64,000 nucleotides of DNA from JANQQC01 sp965262255 (GTDB lineage Bacteria; Pseudomonadota; Alphaproteobacteria; Caulobacterales; Hyphomonadaceae): NCBI GenBank assembly GCA_965262255.1, contig OZ253505.1:2418001-2482000 (forward strand). The letters run 5' to 3'. The position numbers were made by a program, and so were the translations under genes. The first letter of the stretch is position 1. Every line of letters starts with the position of its first letter. The notes beneath the pieces are model-generated. The model had not been told where the DNA came from. It was given only the letters and a program-made list of their open reading frames with translations, and did not search any database. Shown here in pieces: positions 28,408 through 36,934 of the stretch.

Positions 28408-29577
28408 ATGCAGATGAAAACGCGCCAAGAGCTTACGAAGCGCATCCGTGGCTACTTACGGGATGGTACAACTGCACTGTCAGATTCGGAAACTACCCAT
28501 CCAACTTCTGGCTATATCTGCCCAGACCATTTGCGACTCGAAAGAGACACTCTTTTTCGCGACAATCCGATCTTGGTAGGATTGTCATGTCAACTACAAA
28601 ATTCAGGAGACTTTTTGACTGACAGTTATAGTGGCACCCCGCTATTGATAGTCCGCCAAAAGAATCAATCGCTGTCAGGGTTCGTGAATGCTTGCAGACA
28701 CAGGGGAGCTCCCATTGCCGCGGGGTCAGGAACGTGCAAAGGTCGATTGGTGTGTCCGTTTCATGCTTGGAGTTTCGGGTTGAACGGTGACTTGCTTAAT
28801 GTGCCTGGCGAAGAGGGGTTTTCTGGATTAGATCAAAAAGAGAAAGGGTTGATTCCCATTTCCGTCATAGAGAAGAACGGTTTAATTTGGGCGATACCGA
28901 ATCCTGAACTCGCCAATCATAAAATTGAAATTGAGGAGTTTCTAGGAGGTTTGGAAGATGAAATTGAAAGCTTTGGCTTTGATAGCTACCACCATCTTGA
29001 AACGAGAGTTATTCATCCAAACATAAATTGGAAAATTGCGGTTGAGGGATTTTTGGAGTCTTATCACCTAGGTCCTCTTCACAAAACGACTGTTGGCCCA
29101 TTTTACTACACGAATGTCGGAACATCCGATGTTTACGGATTACACCACAGATTGGTGGGGGTGAGGCGGTCAATTAGTGAGGTTGACGACGAATCCGAGA
29201 TTGAGAGAGATTTTCTCCTTCATACCATCGTAATATACACATTAGCACCTAACACTATTCTCATTTATCAGCGCGATCATGTGGAAATTTGGCGAATGTT
29301 TCCAGACAAGCAAGATCCAGGTAAGTGCACTATTGTCTTTTCCTTCTACATTCCAGAACCCTCAGAGAATGAGAAAGCGCAGCGTTACTGGAATACCAAT
29401 TTTAAGATTGCACATGATACAGTGGTTGATGAAGATTTGGTACTTAGCGAACAGATACAAAAAGGTTTTGAAAGTAGAGCACTAAAATCTGTCGTTTTTG
29501 GACGAAATGAACCGGCTCTGTCCTGCTTTCATACTAGTTTACGCGCTATGACAACTGGATTTAGCTATGAACAGTGA
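28408..29577 (+). CDS. Rieske non-haem iron oxygenase alpha subunit
   Basis: A 389-residue aromatic-ring-hydroxylating-type oxygenase. The Rieske cluster ligands are Cys96-x-His98 and Cys116-x2-His119 (ACRHRGAP and VCPFHAW). The mononuclear iron site shows EGFLESYHLGPLH (two His) and a late Asp in DTVVDEDL. An open frame extends to a TTG at 28381, but that codon overlaps the TATAAT box, so ATG 28408 (or 28414) is preferred. It overlaps the next gene, a Baeyer-Villiger monooxygenase, by 11 bases, so the two likely act on one pathway. No beta subunit, ferredoxin or reductase gene is next to it; electrons must come from elsewhere. The substrate is unknown. Confidence 0.92.
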   Translation: MQMKTRQELTKRIRGYLRDGTTALSDSETTHPTSGYICPDHLRLERDTLFRDNPILVGLSCQLQNSGDFLTDSYSGTPLLIVRQKNQSLSGFVNACRHRGAPIAAGSGTCKGRLVCPFHAWSFGLNGDLLNVPGEEGFSGLDQKEKGLIPISVIEKNGLIWAIPNPELANHKIEIEEFLGGLEDEIESFGFDSYHHLETRVIHPNINWKIAVEGFLESYHLGPLHKTTVGPFYYTNVGTSDVYGLHHRLVGVRRSISEVDDESEIERDFLLHTIVIYTLAPNTILIYQRDHVEIWRMFPDKQDPGKCTIVFSFYIPEPSENEKAQRYWNTNFKIAHDTVVDEDLVLSEQIQKGFESRALKSVVFGRNEPALSCFHTSLRAMTTGFSYEQ

Positions 29578-31222
29578 GCATCATGAAATAATTGTAGTTG
29601 GCGCAGGCGTTGCTGGCATCTATCAGATAAAACGTCTGATCGACTTGGGTGTCGATGCTATCGTTATAGAAGCGGACGAAGATCTAGGCGGGACTTGGTA
29701 TCGAAACCGTTACCCGGGTTGCCGGTTTGATTCCGAAAGTTACACTTACGGATATTCGTTTTCTAGAGAACTGCTAGATGAGTGGGATTGGAAAGAACTG
29801 TTCTCTTCCCAGCCGGAGAATCTTAAATACTTAAACTTTGTCGCAGAGAAATTCGATTTAAGACAACATATGAGGTTTAATTCTCGGGTTGATCGCATGG
29901 TTTGGGATGAAGAAAACCGGATATGGGACTTGACCTTAAAGGACGGAATGAAATACTCATCGAAATTTATAGTATCAGGAATGGGAGTGCTGTCGATTCC
30001 AACCCTGCCAAACTATGATGGCATGGATAAGTTCATAGGAGAGAGTTTTCACACATATTATTGGCCGCAAGAGGGCGTATCGCTTGAGGGCAAGCGTGTT
30101 GGAATTGTTGGTACAGGCGCTACAGGGATTCAGGTTATCTCGGCTATCGCTGATGAAGTCGCTGAGCTTAAAGTTTTCCAGCGCAGACCTAATTGGTCTT
30201 CGCCCCTAAACAATGCCGAGATATCGAAAGAAAAGATGCAAGACATTCGTTCTAGGTATGTCGAGATTTTTCAATTATGCGCTACCTCGCCTGGAGCTTT
30301 CATACATACCGTAGATAGACGCGGATTTAACAATTTGTCACCTGAGGAAAGACGTTTATTCTGGGATCAGCTATACAACACCCCGGGCTTCGCATTGCTC
30401 GCTGCTAATTTTGCTGAAATTTATTTGGACGAAGAAGCTAACAAGGAACTATCGGAGTATGTAGCCAGCCGTATACGCGGTCGAGTTAATGATCCTGTTG
30501 TCGCAGAAAAACTTATTCCGAAAGACCATGGCTATGGTATGCAACGTATACCACTCGAAACCAATTATTTTGAAGCTTACAATAACAGTCACGTCGAGCT
30601 TGTTGATGTAAGCGAGACTCCAATCACTCGAGTCACTGAAAGTGGATTGCAAACCTCAGAACGCCATTATGAGCTAGATATTATCGTTTATGCTACCGGA
30701 TTTGATGCGGTTACTGGAGCTTTTGACCAGATCGAGATTGTTGGCCAGAATGGACAGCTACTTTGCGACAAGTGGAAGGACGGACCTAAGACATACATAG
30801 GACTCATGACGACAGGTTTCCCAAATTTTATTATGATTGCGGGACCACAAAGTGCATCGGGGGCTGCCAACTTTCCGAGAACAATTGAAACCAGCGTGGA
30901 TTGGATCTCTAATCTCATAACTTACGCTAGAAAAACTGGTGTCACCCGGATAGAACCCAAACTAGAGGCCGAGGAGGCGTGGAACAGGGAAGTTATTCGC
31001 ATGCACGAAAAAATGCTATTTCGAAGGTCTAAATCGTGGTTTACTGGCTACGTTCCCAACGTACAAGGCGAAGCCATTTCTGACTATAATCCGAATGTTC
31101 GTTACGTAGCATACTGGGGCGGCGCACCTAAATTCAAAACTGCGTTGAACCAAGCCGAAGCTGAGAACTATCCGGGACTAATGATGGAGACAGATGACTT
31201 AGAGGAAGACGTTTCGGCGTAA
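29567..31222 (+). CDS. Baeyer-Villiger-type flavin monooxygenase
   Basis: A 551-residue FAD/NADPH enzyme of the cyclohexanone/phenylacetone monooxygenase type. The FAD-binding GAGVAG is at residues 12-17, followed by GGTWYRNRYPGCRFD, a strong marker of this group. The diagnostic fingerprint FxGxxxHxxxW is FIGESFHTYYW at residues 156-166, and the NADPH-binding GTGATGIQ follows. Length is normal. It is translationally linked to the Rieske oxygenase gene by an 11-base overlap, suggesting sequential oxidation of a cyclic compound (steroid-, terpenoid- or ketone-like), which is inference. Confidence 0.93.
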   Translation: MNSEHHEIIVVGAGVAGIYQIKRLIDLGVDAIVIEADEDLGGTWYRNRYPGCRFDSESYTYGYSFSRELLDEWDWKELFSSQPENLKYLNFVAEKFDLRQHMRFNSRVDRMVWDEENRIWDLTLKDGMKYSSKFIVSGMGVLSIPTLPNYDGMDKFIGESFHTYYWPQEGVSLEGKRVGIVGTGATGIQVISAIADEVAELKVFQRRPNWSSPLNNAEISKEKMQDIRSRYVEIFQLCATSPGAFIHTVDRRGFNNLSPEERRLFWDQLYNTPGFALLAANFAEIYLDEEANKELSEYVASRIRGRVNDPVVAEKLIPKDHGYGMQRIPLETNYFEAYNNSHVELVDVSETPITRVTESGLQTSERHYELDIIVYATGFDAVTGAFDQIEIVGQNGQLLCDKWKDGPKTYIGLMTTGFPNFIMIAGPQSASGAANFPRTIETSVDWISNLITYARKTGVTRIEPKLEAEEAWNREVIRMHEKMLFRRSKSWFTGYVPNVQGEAISDYNPNVRYVAYWGGAPKFKTALNQAEAENYPGLMMETDDLEEDVSA

Positions 31223-31592
31223 ATTATTTCGGTTAGGCCGTTCTCCTTAGTATTCTTGAGCTCCGAGCCTTCACGCGAGCAGATTGAATGCGGGGGACGG
31301 GATCTTTGTTATCTGATGGGTTTGACTCTAAAATATGTGGCGTTTATAGCTAAGTATAATGCCTTTGTAGTAAATTAGAAATTGTCACCGAACACACAGA
31401 GAGATTCGGTAGGTGTGGGAGGCGGTTAGGTTGTACTTTTTAGAGAAACGGTCAAAAGAAGTCACCAAATTCACTTGTAACTTAGAGAATACACTTTAAT
31501 AATATTGACTTCAAGCACTTAAATCGTGTCTTAATTTTTGAATCATTAGATTTCCTTGAATAGCGATAACATTACAATGTTCAGAGGCGACG
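31223..31592 (+). promoter_or_regulatory. Intergenic region with palindrome before XRE-ImmA gene 1
   Basis: No gene. AACATT-AC-AATGTT (31568-31581) is a perfect 14-bp palindrome with a 2-bp centre, immediately before the ribosome site (GAGGCG) of the gene at 31593. Binding there would block both transcription elongation and initiation, consistent with autoregulation by the encoded HTH protein. Confidence 0.4.
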
Positions 31593-32744
31593 ATGCATAG
31601 ATCTGTTAAATCAGTAGGCCCTGTCGAATTGGCGAAGCGGTTGAAGATCGCTCGAAAGATAGCTGAGTTCTCGATTGACCAAGCAGCTCGTGCTTCGAAT
31701 CTTCCCGCTGCATGTATTAGGGCCATCGAGACTGGCGAACGCGAAGTTAAGCCACAGGAGTTTATGAAACTTGTGACAGCTTATGGACGAACTTATGCCG
31801 AATTACTTCAACGTCAATCTTTTCATATAAACCTCTCTCCCAAGTTCCGCGCTACCCACGAAGTCAGCCAAATAGAGCGGGAACACGCAACTGATAGGTT
31901 AAATTGCCTTGCGCGGGCAGAATTTGATTTGGAACGAATACTTGGCGTAGAAAAACCTAGTTCATCAGTACAGAAGCGTACACTTACCAGCGGTGACGCT
32001 CGGAGTCAGGGTATTGATGCGGCAACAGATTTGAGGATGAGGTCAGGGATAGGGCAGTCTCCTATATCTGATGCAAAATGGTTACTTGAAAGTGTATTTG
32101 GCTTTAGAGTGTACTTTGATAAGTTACCGGAAATAGTTTATGGCTTGTATGCTTTTCACGAGGAACTTGGACCTTGCATACTAATTAATTCTGCGTTCTT
32201 TTCTAAAACTTTTGCAATGACTTGTGCTCACGCGCTGGGACATTTTGTCGGGACGCAAAATTCATCAACCGTATACGATGACTCTAGAGTACAAGGAGAG
32301 TGCAGCGACGAAGTATTTGCAAATGCATTTGCAGAGGAATTTGTGATGCCCGCAAACGCCTTGCGGTCAACAATGCAACGCTTGAGAAAATCACGAGATA
32401 AATTCACTTGTCAGAACCTTAAGCGCATGGCCAATCGGTGGAACGTTACGTTGGAAACCATGTGTCATCGCTTAGAAAACTTAGGTCTATTATTAGAAGG
32501 AACTTGGAATCGGATTCGGAAACTTGAGTATCTTAATGATCACATTGATAGGGAAGAAATTGTAAACACCGACACATGTTTGATGTATCGGTCGAGGGTG
32601 TATTTTCTCGCCGCTGAAGCTCAAATTCGAGGGTTGGTTACTGAGGGCGCGTTAGTGAATATGTTAGATATTGACCATATAAGTTTGCGTAAGATCGTTC
32701 AAAAATATATGTCCGAAGAATATGACGAAATCGAAACTGTCTAA
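31593..32744 (+). CDS. XRE / ImmA-IrrE protein, module 1 (degraded HExxH)
   Basis: A 383-residue protein with an XRE helix-turn-helix (FSIDQAARASNLPAACIRAI, about residues 29-48) and a COG2856 ImmA/IrrE domain. It is closely similar along its whole length to the gene at 33622. The zinc-peptidase motif, however, is H213-A-L-G-H217: the catalytic Glu (GAG in the paralogue) is Ala (GCG at 32232-32234). It is therefore probably unable to cleave peptides while perhaps still binding zinc. It overlaps the PIN gene at 32722 by 23 bases, an antitoxin-toxin-like arrangement in which the HTH protein is translated first. Confidence 0.88.
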   Translation: MHRSVKSVGPVELAKRLKIARKIAEFSIDQAARASNLPAACIRAIETGEREVKPQEFMKLVTAYGRTYAELLQRQSFHINLSPKFRATHEVSQIEREHATDRLNCLARAEFDLERILGVEKPSSSVQKRTLTSGDARSQGIDAATDLRMRSGIGQSPISDAKWLLESVFGFRVYFDKLPEIVYGLYAFHEELGPCILINSAFFSKTFAMTCAHALGHFVGTQNSSTVYDDSRVQGECSDEVFANAFAEEFVMPANALRSTMQRLRKSRDKFTCQNLKRMANRWNVTLETMCHRLENLGLLLEGTWNRIRKLEYLNDHIDREEIVNTDTCLMYRSRVYFLAAEAQIRGLVTEGALVNMLDIDHISLRKIVQKYMSEEYDEIETV

Positions 32745-33348
32745 CTTATCTGAATCGAGCGAAGAGATTGTAATTGATGCAAGCGTGTTGATCAATTTGA
32801 TGGCGATAGGAACCATACAAGCAGTCTTGAGAAATCTAAATCGTTCAGTTGTTATCACTAACCAAGCCTATATGGAAGTGAGGCGTGATTCATTAGCTAA
32901 CCGAGTAGCTTCCGAGGTAATCCAACCGTTGGAAAAGCAAAGGCTACTAATCCGACGTGACGTTGGGGCCGGACAGGCGCAGAACATATTCAATTATTTA
33001 ACAAATGAATTGCCAGTAGTACTCGGGGAAGGCGAAGCTGCGACTATCGGTATGTGTCAAAGTTTGAGTTTAACAGCTGTGATCGACGACTTAGAAGGTC
33101 GTAAGATGTCTCAAGAGTATTGGAATATTCCCAAAGTAATTGGTACTATGGACTTGCTAGGTGACGATAAAATGCGTTCCAAGTTCAAACACTCAGAATA
33201 TCAGAAACTTATCTTGAATGCTGCACAGTATGGTCGAATGTATATTCCAGCGGAGTGGGGAGATTGGGCCGAAGAACTTCTAGGAGAAACAGTTGCCAAA
33301 GCATTACCGGGATTAGCCCGCTATTATAAACTTCGCAAAAATCGATAG
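32722..33348 (+). CDS. PIN-domain protein, module 1 (putative RNase toxin)
   Basis: A 208-residue protein with PIN-fold acidic positions: IVIDASVLINLMA near residue 20, LGEGEAATIG near residue 105, AVIDDLEGRK near residue 120 and a later TMDLLG. PIN proteins are metal-dependent RNases, many of them toxins of type II systems. Unlike the second copy its reading frame is intact. The 23-base overlap with the XRE-ImmA gene implies translational coupling. The C-terminal third (YGRMYIPAEWGDWAEELL) is conserved in the paralogue and is not part of the minimal PIN fold. Target RNA unknown. Confidence 0.82.
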   Translation: MTKSKLSNLSESSEEIVIDASVLINLMAIGTIQAVLRNLNRSVVITNQAYMEVRRDSLANRVASEVIQPLEKQRLLIRRDVGAGQAQNIFNYLTNELPVVLGEGEAATIGMCQSLSLTAVIDDLEGRKMSQEYWNIPKVIGTMDLLGDDKMRSKFKHSEYQKLILNAAQYGRMYIPAEWGDWAEELLGETVAKALPGLARYYKLRKNR

Positions 33349-33621
33349 TCGCGGGGGCGTTTAAAGGGCAATACTTTTTTAATGCACGGAGTATATTGGC
33401 TGTACACCATAATAAAGCGGTTGCAACTCAACATGCAAATTTCACGTTTCAATCATATAAACTCAGTTTTTGTCAGAAAAATGAAGGAAAAGCACTCGTT
33501 TGAATTGTAATTCGGCAAGACTTTACTATATTCTGACTTCCCTGCCAGTTGATTTCTAATAGTGCTTTCGTTTAAGTAAGTCTCTTGTGGAACAACAAAA
33601 ATTCAAATAACGGAGGAGGCG

Positions 33622-34770
33622 ATGCAAAAATTGGGTCAAGCTATAAGCGCCTTTGAAGTTGCTGAGCGACTGCAGATTGCTCGAAACATTGCAGAGTTAA
33701 GCTTGGATCAAGCTGCTCGCGCTTCGGCAATTCCTTCTTCAAGTATCAGAGCGATAGAAATCGGCGAACGGGAGGTGCAGCCAGAGGAATTTTTCCAACT
33801 TGCAAAAGCATATGGGCGAACCCCAAGCGAGGTATTTCATAGTAGGTCACTCCACATCAGCCTTGTTCCGCACTTTAGAGCTAAAGCAAATGTAGTTTCA
33901 AGAGAACGAAAGTATGCGATCAAACGACTAAATGATCTTGCAAAACTTGAGTTTGATTTAGAGTTTTTACTTAGTTCTAACAAACCGAATCCGTTAATAG
34001 AAGAACGCCCGCTTAAAGAGGGTGATGCTCATAAACAGGGCGTAGACGCAGCTATTGATCTCAGAAAACAACACGGGCTGGGTTTAGGTCCAATTGGTCA
34101 AATCGCTTGGATACTTGAGAAAGAGTTTGGCTTTAGGGTGTATTTCGAAAAACTTGACAGAAAAATAAGTGGTTTGTATGCATTCGATGCGGAACTAGGC
34201 CCATGCATTTTTATTAACTCGCTAAGCTCAAATGAAGAGCAAACTATGACATGTGCGCACGAGTTGGGACATTTTATAGGTACCAGAGTTCAGATTAATC
34301 CCAATCGTTTCTGCAGAGGAAACTCAGAGGAAATTTACGCCAACGCGTTCGCAGACGAATTCGTATTACCTGCAGAATCGATGAAGTTTGCTCTTCAGCA
34401 TATTAAAACTGCAAGAGTAAAATTCTCGTATGACAACATGAGAGACTTAGCAAAAATTTGGAATGTGTCACTGGATCTTATGTGTAACAGATTGGAAAAT
34501 CTAAAATTGGTAGAAGATGGAACAGTCGACTGCTTAAATAGAATTCGATCTAATCATAATACTGAGATGCAAGTTCAAATGGACGATAAAGACCAATGCT
34601 TCCGTCGTTCAAGGCTTAATTTGCTTATTGCAGAGGCGTTTGATCAGGGGAAAATTTCCGAAGGTGAAATTGTAAACCGTTTAGGGTTAGATCGAATCAG
34701 TGTAAGAGACCTAATTTATGACCATACACAAGAAGGATTCGATGAACTTAGCACATTCGAGATTGAATGA
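33622..34770 (+). CDS. XRE / ImmA-IrrE protein, module 2 (intact HELGH)
   Basis: A 382-residue paralogue of the protein at 31593, with the XRE segment LSLDQAARASAIPSSSIRAI and an intact peptidase motif H213-E-L-G-H217 (CAHELGHFIG). A GGAGGAGG ribosome site precedes the ATG. It overlaps the second PIN gene. Compared with module 1, it retains the catalytic Glu, so if only one copy senses or cleaves a partner it should be this one. The two modules arose by tandem duplication and have since diverged well beyond recent-copy identity. Confidence 0.9.
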   Translation: MQKLGQAISAFEVAERLQIARNIAELSLDQAARASAIPSSSIRAIEIGEREVQPEEFFQLAKAYGRTPSEVFHSRSLHISLVPHFRAKANVVSRERKYAIKRLNDLAKLEFDLEFLLSSNKPNPLIEERPLKEGDAHKQGVDAAIDLRKQHGLGLGPIGQIAWILEKEFGFRVYFEKLDRKISGLYAFDAELGPCIFINSLSSNEEQTMTCAHELGHFIGTRVQINPNRFCRGNSEEIYANAFADEFVLPAESMKFALQHIKTARVKFSYDNMRDLAKIWNVSLDLMCNRLENLKLVEDGTVDCLNRIRSNHNTEMQVQMDDKDQCFRRSRLNLLIAEAFDQGKISEGEIVNRLGLDRISVRDLIYDHTQEGFDELSTFEIE

Positions 34771-35364
34771 GACGCATACAGATATTGTACTAGATGCGAG
34801 TGTTCTGATAAATATTTTGGCGACTGGAAGGGCGGCAACTATCCTCGCCAATCTAGACAGAAAAATCCTGATTACGTCACAGGCATACAATGAAGTATTG
34901 CGGGATCTTTTTTTTCAGCAGGCGAAGCATCTGAGACGATCAAGCCAATGGAAGCGGCAAACCTAATCTCACGCCGAAATTTAAGCGGGCGATCAAAACA
35001 ACTTTACGAAATTCTTAGTAACCCTGCTGAACACAATTTAGACAGCGGTGAGGCGGCAACAATTGGTTTTTGTGATCAGCATAAACTGATCGCCGCCATA
35101 GATGAACGTAAAGGGATAAAAGTCGCTATCCAAAACCCAAACATTCCATTGAAGGTTGGGAGTTTGGATTTACTGGCATACAAAAAAGTAATCGAGGGTT
35201 TCACATTTGCTGAATATCGTCAGGCTTTGCAGAATGCGGGTAGGTTGGGACGAATGTACTTTCCGATTGAATGGGGACATTGGGCAGAAAACATATTAGA
35301 AGAAACAGTAGCCAGAACCCTCCCCGGATTAAAGAAATTCTATCGTATTCGTGACATGCAATAA
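34742..35364 (+). pseudogene. PIN-domain protein, module 2, frameshifted at a T8 run
   Basis: The first frame gives TDIVLDASVLINILATGRAA and AYNEVLRD, matching the module 1 PIN protein. It then enters a run of eight T (34908-34915) and goes out of frame, ending at 34966. The continuing homology (ASETIKPMEAANLISRRN, then DSGEAATIG and onward to the stop at 35364) lies in the next frame. Nine T (or six) would restore one frame. The ATG at 34742 gives a leader length like module 1. The run may be a neutral lesion, a phase-variation site or a transcriptional slippage site; the rest of the gene is well preserved, which argues the break is recent or tolerated. Confidence 0.78.
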
Positions 35365-35385
35365 GTCTTTTCTATTTTTGCTTAC

Positions 35386-35415
35386 TTGAAAGTTCCGAAT
35401 GATCAACCATATTAT
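35386..35415 (+). promoter_or_regulatory. Promoter for the SRP RNA
   Basis: TTGAAA at 35386-35391 and TATTAT at 35410-35415 are separated by 18 bp and would start transcription close to 35420-35422, the 5-prime end of the RNA stem. Confidence 0.6.
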
Positions 35416-35419
35416 ACTT

Positions 35420-35511
35420 GGAGACTGGCGATGGACGTATACCTCGCCAACCGGGTCAGGTCGGGAACGAAGCAGCCCTAACGAGTCTATCCGGGTCGTT
35501 GTCCAGTCTCC
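35420..35511 (+). ncRNA. ffs: Small signal recognition particle RNA (4.5S type)
   Basis: The universally conserved SRP RNA core is present: GGGTCAGGTCGGGAACGAAG, then CAGCCCTAACG, matching the Ffh-binding internal loops and GNRA-type tetraloop region. The ends GGAGACTGG (35420) and CCAGTCTCC (35511) pair perfectly to close a single long hairpin of about 92 nt. With Ffh and FtsY this RNA targets membrane proteins co-translationally. It follows the second PIN gene and has its own promoter. Confidence 0.95.
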
Positions 35512-36020
35512 ACTTGCTGTTTTGGTATCACGAAAAGAGACTCCTCCAAGAGAGACTTCTTGAGAATTTTTGCGAGCTTCCTAGATGCGCGTTTCGCGTC
35601 TGACCAGGTTCCAAAATGTTGTGTTGCATAGATATCGTCGCCAAACCAAGAGTGTCTAATCACGCCAGAGGTTTCGCCTTTATTACCAAACACAATAGCA
35701 CTCAGAGACATTCCTCCTATTCCAAATGAGCCGCTGTGACTTAAACCGGCGTTCCTACTCAATTGTTCTATTGTCGGTTTGTTCGGTTTCGCTCCTTCGA
35801 TTGTGACAACAACGCGAGAGACCTGCTGTGCGTTTTTGCTGAAGGTTTTTCGTATATCGGCATTAATGTACTTTCTAAGAAACTCTCCCTCGCGAAGACC
35901 TAACTCAGTTTCCAAATGTTTAAGAAACGAGTCCGAATATTCTACTTCAACTTCGACAGCCTCACCTAAATCAATGAGCATACTCAGTGCAAAAAATGAA
36001 ATTACCAAAATTCTGAACAT
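35487..36020 (-). CDS. Exported protein of unknown function, 3-prime end inside the SRP RNA gene
   Basis: A 177-residue protein with an N-terminal signal sequence (MFRILVISFFALSMLIDLG) and a mature part beginning near VEVEVEYSD. No family is recognised; it is a mixed alpha/beta-looking sequence with a Gly-rich centre (SGSFGIGGMSLSAIVFG) and a basic Lys/Arg helix near the end. Its last eight codons and stop overlap the convergent SRP RNA gene by 25 bases. The next gene upstream on the same strand is ttcA. The coding potential looks real because the signal peptide and frame length are good, but no homologue is named. Confidence 0.65.
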   Translation of the reverse strand: MFRILVISFFALSMLIDLGEAVEVEVEYSDSFLKHLETELGLREGEFLRKYINADIRKTFSKNAQQVSRVVVTIEGAKPNKPTIEQLSRNAGLSHSGSFGIGGMSLSAIVFGNKGETSGVIRHSWFGDDIYATQHFGTWSDAKRASRKLAKILKKSLLEESLFVIPKQQVETGQRPG

Positions 36021-36055
36021 TGTTTCTTTTTGCTCTTGCTAGTTCATCCGATCAT

Positions 36056-36910
36056 TCACAAAACTAAATCTAAATCTGCTTCTTGAGGAGCCAAGTCGAC
36101 AAAATCAAATGTCTTAGGATCGTGCAAGTGACTGTTCCGGACAGAGCTGAGTGCCCGAGCCATTACTTTTTTAGTACCTGGTTTCCGTCTTTCCCATTCC
36201 GATAACATCGATTTCATAGTTTGCCGTTTTAACCCCTCTTGCGACCCACACAAATCGCATGGGATAATCGGAAACTTCATCGCATCCGAAAATTTTTGTA
36301 AGTCTTCTTCATCAACGCTGATTAATGGACGCAGAACGAACAAATCTCCTGCGTCATTAAGAAGCTTTGGCGGCATGGAGGCTAATCGCCCTGCATACAA
36401 TAGATTAAGCATCAATGTTTCGAGGGCATCATCTCGGTGGTGCCCAAGGACAATAGCATCACATCCTTCTTCGCGAGCAACGCTATACAAAATACCTCGT
36501 CGTAGCCGAGAACACAGTGAACAATAAGTCTTTGAATTCGGTATTTTCTCAGTCACAATCGAGTAGGTGTCCTCGGTTACGATTCTATATTTTACCCCGG
36601 TGGTATCTAGCCAGTTAGGTAAAACGTGTTTTGGAAATCCCGGTTGCCCTTGATCAAGGTTACAAGCCAGCAGTTCGACGGGTAGAGCGCCTTGCCATTG
36701 CAAATCAAGAAGCGCGGCTAGCAGACCGTAACTGTCTTTCCCTCCTGAAAGGCAAACAAGCCAACGCGGCTTGCCAATGCTAGCCCTGTTGATCATGTTA
36801 AAAGTATTGATCGTGTTAAACGTTGATCGGACTATTCGCTTACGGATTTTTTTGTAACTAACAGTATCCGGAACATTCTTAAATAAAGGAGGCCAGGTTG
36901 CTACACTCAT
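36056..36910 (-). CDS. ttcA: tRNA 2-thiocytidine biosynthesis protein TtcA
   Basis: An ATP-dependent sulfurtransferase-type enzyme that makes 2-thiocytidine at position 32 of certain tRNAs. It has the PP-loop SGGKDS, the iron-sulfur cysteine pair CSLC and the third CDLCGSQ cysteines, plus the family GHHRDDALETLMLNLLY. I use the ATG at 36910; the frame extends a few codons to a TTG. About 284 residues, a usual TtcA length. It probably shares a transcript with the acyl ligase gene 24 bases upstream. Confidence 0.95.
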   Translation of the reverse strand: MSVATWPPLFKNVPDTVSYKKIRKRIVRSTFNTINTFNMINRASIGKPRWLVCLSGGKDSYGLLAALLDLQWQGALPVELLACNLDQGQPGFPKHVLPNWLDTTGVKYRIVTEDTYSIVTEKIPNSKTYCSLCSRLRRGILYSVAREEGCDAIVLGHHRDDALETLMLNLLYAGRLASMPPKLLNDAGDLFVLRPLISVDEEDLQKFSDAMKFPIIPCDLCGSQEGLKRQTMKSMLSEWERRKPGTKKVMARALSSVRNSHLHDPKTFDFVDLAPQEADLDLVL

Positions 36911-36934
36911 TGTTTTCACCAAGAAATAGCATGT

